Of a stretch of DNA of 64,000 nucleotides, positions 61,923-64,000 are shown piece after piece. A program made the translations under genes and the position numbers. The notes under the pieces were generated by a model, which ran no database searches, was not told the origin of the DNA, and was given only the letters and a program-made list of their open reading frames with translations. Every line of letters starts with the position of its first letter. The first letter of the stretch is position 1. The stretch comes from Teredinibacter waterburyi (GTDB lineage Bacteria; Pseudomonadota; Gammaproteobacteria; Pseudomonadales; Cellvibrionaceae), in the NCBI RefSeq assembly GCF_001922985.1, contig NZ_MRUH01000045.1:1-64000 (forward strand), given 5' to 3'.

Positions 61923-62231
61923 ATGAGTGAAAAAAAGATTTCGGGTAGTGGTGAGCAAGTAACCGATGCCGTTGAGCTTGCTGATGGGTTAGCCAAGCGA
62001 GTTGATGCCTGCGGCCTTATTTGTCCCGAGCCGGTAATGTTGTTGCATAGCGCAGTAAGAGATGTGAAGGCCGGAGACTGTATCGAGGTGATTGCCACGG
62101 ACCCATCTACAGAACGAGATATCGCGCGTTTCTGCGAGTTTCTTTCCCATCAGTTGGTAAGTTTCGAGCAACTTGAGCGTGATGGCACAGTGTCTTTGTT
62201 GCGTTTTGTGGTGCGTAAAGGGGGAAGCTAA
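61923..62231 (+). CDS. tusA: TusA-family sulfurtransferase-like protein
   Basis: A 102-residue protein with a ~25-residue N-terminal extension and a TusA domain: [26 protein letters not shown], in which the Cys of CPEP is the sulfur carrier, and [21 protein letters not shown]. TusA relays sulfur to tRNA 2-thiouridine synthesis and molybdenum cofactor pathways. ATG at 61923 is preceded by GGAATAGG and is preferred over a longer frame from 61821. Confidence 0.85.
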   Translation: MSEKKISGSGEQVTDAVELADGLAKRVDACGLICPEPVMLLHSAVRDVKAGDCIEVIATDPSTERDIARFCEFLSHQLVSFEQLERDGTVSLLRFVVRKGGS

Positions 62232-62256
62232 CCAGCGCGTACCTATCATTTTTAGA

Positions 62257-62460
62257 TATCCGGCATTGCGCCGAAGCGGCGTCCCTTCGCAGGTTGCGAA
62301 GTTGTAAAGCGCCAGCATCATTGGTGCGGCAGCTTTTTTGCTGATTAGGTTATCAGCAGGCTCGATGGGTTGAGCTTAAATTACGATAATACAGAGCCAA
62401 GGTCCCACAGCCACACAAACCCCTTAAGGTGTGCGGTACTGGTTGCGTACCGCGTTTGTG
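62257..62460. other. Structured convergent intergenic region
   Basis: Between the convergent tusA-like gene and the unknown gene at 62476 lie several stem-loops: GCGCCG/CGGCGT (around 62270), a perfect CTTCGCA-GGT-TGCGAAG (62285-62301), a weak stem near 62309-62327 followed by TTTTTT (62334-62339), and nested arms 62414-62420/62454-62460 and 62433-62439/62447-62453. The T6 may terminate tusA; the last hairpin lies just beyond the stop of the minus-strand gene. Confidence 0.5.
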
Positions 62461-62475
62461 TTTAATCGCATAGGT

Positions 62476-63198
62476 TTAACTCTTAGTCATTTCCGCGCTG
62501 CCAGATTCTGTCACCAGTAATGAGATAGCAGCCAGTGCTTCTGGGTCCTGGGCTTTGATCTTGTTGGCAATATGGTGTTGGAAAAAGTAACGGAAATTGT
62601 CATGCATCTGTGCTGGGTACAGACAGTCGTCGCCAGGCAGTACCGGAGTACTTTCTACCTTATCTTCGGCTATCAGCATTCCGCACACAGTGCCGTCGTT
62701 GTAGAGTCTCCAGCTAATCACTTCCTGCAGCGTTAAGCTGGTGAAGTCTGCGTTCGACAATACGCCGTGGGTTCCAATGGTGTCGGGTATTTCTTGAACT
62801 GTGTCGTAGGGGCTTTCACATTCGTAGTCGTAGTACTCTGCTGCGGTTTCCAGCTCAACTATCTTGTGAATTGGGGAATCGAAGAATATTTCGTCGATAC
62901 CTGGGTCGTAATAGCCTTCCCAGCAACCGTTAAGCGGATCGTCGATTTCTGGGCAGGCGACGATGTCGTCTAACCAAGGAACCAAGCCGACGACTTCCCC
63001 GTTAGCGCGCAATGCCCAGCAGAGTACCTTTAGGCTGAAAAGCTTCTCTCCACTTGATTCATTGGAGTAGAGCATTTCTAGGCCGTCGAGTTCTGGCGCG
63101 AGGCGTATAAAACGCGAATCTTTAAGAGCCGAGTAGGATTTACCCGTGAAGAGGTCGATCACATTATCCGTATTGTGACCATCGTTTGAGGTCTTCAT
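62476..63198 (-). CDS. Conserved protein of unknown function
   Basis: A 240-residue, strongly acidic, soluble protein beginning MKTSNDGHNTDNVIDLFTGKSY and ending with a helical HHIANKIKAQDPEALAAISLLV. It has no signal peptide or membrane segment. Six cysteines are scattered through the chain and aromatic clusters occur in CWEGYYDPGIDEIFFD. I do not recognise a domain. A very strong ribosome binding site (AGGGGGTGG) precedes the ATG, suggesting high expression. Confidence 0.8.
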   Translation of the reverse strand: MKTSNDGHNTDNVIDLFTGKSYSALKDSRFIRLAPELDGLEMLYSNESSGEKLFSLKVLCWALRANGEVVGLVPWLDDIVACPEIDDPLNGCWEGYYDPGIDEIFFDSPIHKIVELETAAEYYDYECESPYDTVQEIPDTIGTHGVLSNADFTSLTLQEVISWRLYNDGTVCGMLIAEDKVESTPVLPGDDCLYPAQMHDNFRYFFQHHIANKIKAQDPEALAAISLLVTESGSAEMTKS

Positions 63199-63500
63199 AA
63201 TACCACCCCCTGGTTGAGGCCCGGTAAACCGGTATGGTTAATTGGGCAGGACGGTTGAGTGAACCATCACTACATACAGTATAGACACAGCGCGAAGAAC
63301 ACAATACCTTGATTTGGGTTTCAGTTTTGCACGCTATTGAGGGTTAACTTGGTCGTGGCTCCCGTTGGTTTGGTGGGTATTTAATGTGAAGTTAGTGAGT
63401 ATTTACTGGTTTGCTAAGCCGTAAGTGTGGCTCTTAAATTAAAGCGCCACGTGAGAGTCGGTTTCTAGGGAAACCCGTCGTTATCATTAGTGTAGATCAA
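63199..63500. other. Divergent promoter region before the unknown gene and epmC
   Basis: No gene is seen. For the minus-strand gene, a good -10 (TATACT, complement of 63278-63283) lies about 80 bases before its ATG, but its best -35 (TTGTGT) is only 15 bases away. No comparable promoter was found for epmC. No other strong structure was noticed. Confidence 0.4.
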
Positions 63501-64000
63501 ATGAAGTCAAAATTAGTTCCAGAACACAGCTGCATACAATTGATAGAGATATTTAATAACTGCTTTGCTGAGCCCTGTAATACGCGTTTAGAGGGGGGAG
63601 GGTGTGAGCCAATATATTACCCTGCGGCCCATGAATACGCTGAAGATCCCGCGCGGGTGGTGTTTAGCCACGATTACTTCGCCAGTGCTCTGCACGAGAT
63701 CGCTCATTGGAGCATTGCGGGTGACCAGCGTCGTCAGCAGCTTGATTATGGCTATTGGTATGCCCCCGATGGTAGAAGTGCCGAGCAGCAAGCGCTGTTT
63801 GAGCAAGTAGAGGTCAAACCGCAAGCATTAGAGTGGGTATTCAATCGAGCCTGCGCTCACAAATTTAGATTAAGCGCCGACAATCTAACGTCGGAACTTG
63901 GTGCGACCGAAGCCTTTAAGCTGGCGGTAGTGTCGCAAGCGCAGGCCTTTTGTCGCAACGGGCTGCCGCAACGCGCTGCGGTATTTGCAGATGCGCTAGC
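63501..64000 (+). CDS. epmC: Elongation factor P hydroxylase EpmC (C-terminus beyond window)
   Basis: The first 166 codons of a gene that runs off the right edge. SHDYFASALHEIAHWSIAG, with closely spaced His and Glu residues suitable as iron ligands, and the following QLDYGYWYAPDGRS match EpmC (YfcM). This enzyme hydroxylates the beta-lysylated Lys of elongation factor P. The start at 63501 is inferred; the upstream ribosome binding site is weak. The partner genes epmA and epmB are not in the window. Confidence 0.85.
   Translation, partial: MKSKLVPEHSCIQLIEIFNNCFAEPCNTRLEGGGCEPIYYPAAHEYAEDPARVVFSHDYFASALHEIAHWSIAGDQRRQQLDYGYWYAPDGRSAEQQALFEQVEVKPQALEWVFNRACAHKFRLSADNLTSELGATEAFKLAVVSQAQAFCRNGLPQRAAVFADAL

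Noticed and set aside
1-64000. CRISPR arrays, insertion sequences, prophage genes, tRNA or rRNA genes
   Set aside because: No regularly spaced repeats, transposase or integrase sequences, or tRNA T-loop signatures in cloverleaf context were found by reading; a covariance-model scan would settle RNA genes.

Overview
The window is about 50% GC, has no mobile elements, and carries long co-directional operons. The gene set is typical of Gammaproteobacteria: dnaE-accA, hrpA, mlaA, rnb, trmL, rlmM, yheU, gcvR, epmC, a complete MSHA pilus locus and gspAB. An exported GH26 mannanase and a TonB-dependent receptor paired with flavin-dependent halogenases point to a marine, polysaccharide-degrading member of the Cellvibrionales (Saccharophagus/Teredinibacter/Cellvibrio-like). 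The taxonomic placement is an inference from gene content.

Layout. 1-6.8 kb: the end of an unknown membrane-protein frame, a large TonB-dependent receptor, and two paralogous tryptophan-halogenase-family genes facing each other. 7-16.7 kb: housekeeping genes dnaE, accA, hrpA and mlaA. 16.7-22.6 kb: a signalling block with a PilZ protein, a response regulator fused to a PP2C phosphatase, a STAS anti-sigma antagonist, two FHA proteins and a CHASE2-type transmembrane Ser/Thr kinase. 22.7-27.1 kb: a nitrate-type ABC importer whose ATPase is a tandem fusion, preceded by a strong sigma-54 promoter match. 27.7-32.6 kb: RNase II, an exported aspartoacylase-like zinc hydrolase and the GH26 mannanase. 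33.1-37.4 kb: a type IVa minor-pilin cluster (pilE, fimT/U, pilV, pilW and an unusually large pilX-like gene). 37.5 kb: trmL. 38.2-55.3 kb: an MSHA pilus locus running mshI to mshQ. 55.3-57.9 kb: gspAB, transcribed towards the MSHA locus. 58-64 kb: mostly small conserved genes (DUF2721, gcvR, yheU, an alpha/beta hydrolase, rlmM, an ABM protein, a TusA-like protein, a conserved unknown), ending in a truncated epmC.

How the genes fit together. Surface adhesion and c-di-GMP are recurrent themes: two separate type IV pilus gene sets, a MshE ATPase with an N-terminal MshEN c-di-GMP module, and a PilZ protein. The PP2C/STAS pair resembles an HsbR/HsbA-type partner switch, and the adjacent FHA-kinase-FHA genes could feed Ser/Thr phosphorylation into it. 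Three of those proteins share a short acidic-Thr motif of the kind FHA domains can bind. Both pilus clusters end in a large, Gly/Ser-rich, beta-repeat protein (696-aa PilX-like, 1016-aa MshQ), suggesting parallel tip or adhesin designs. The most unusual items are the FHA/kinase/partner-switch block, the oversized repeat-bearing PilX with no pilY1 beside it, the receptor-halogenase pair locus, and several sharply defined palindromes and hairpins between genes.
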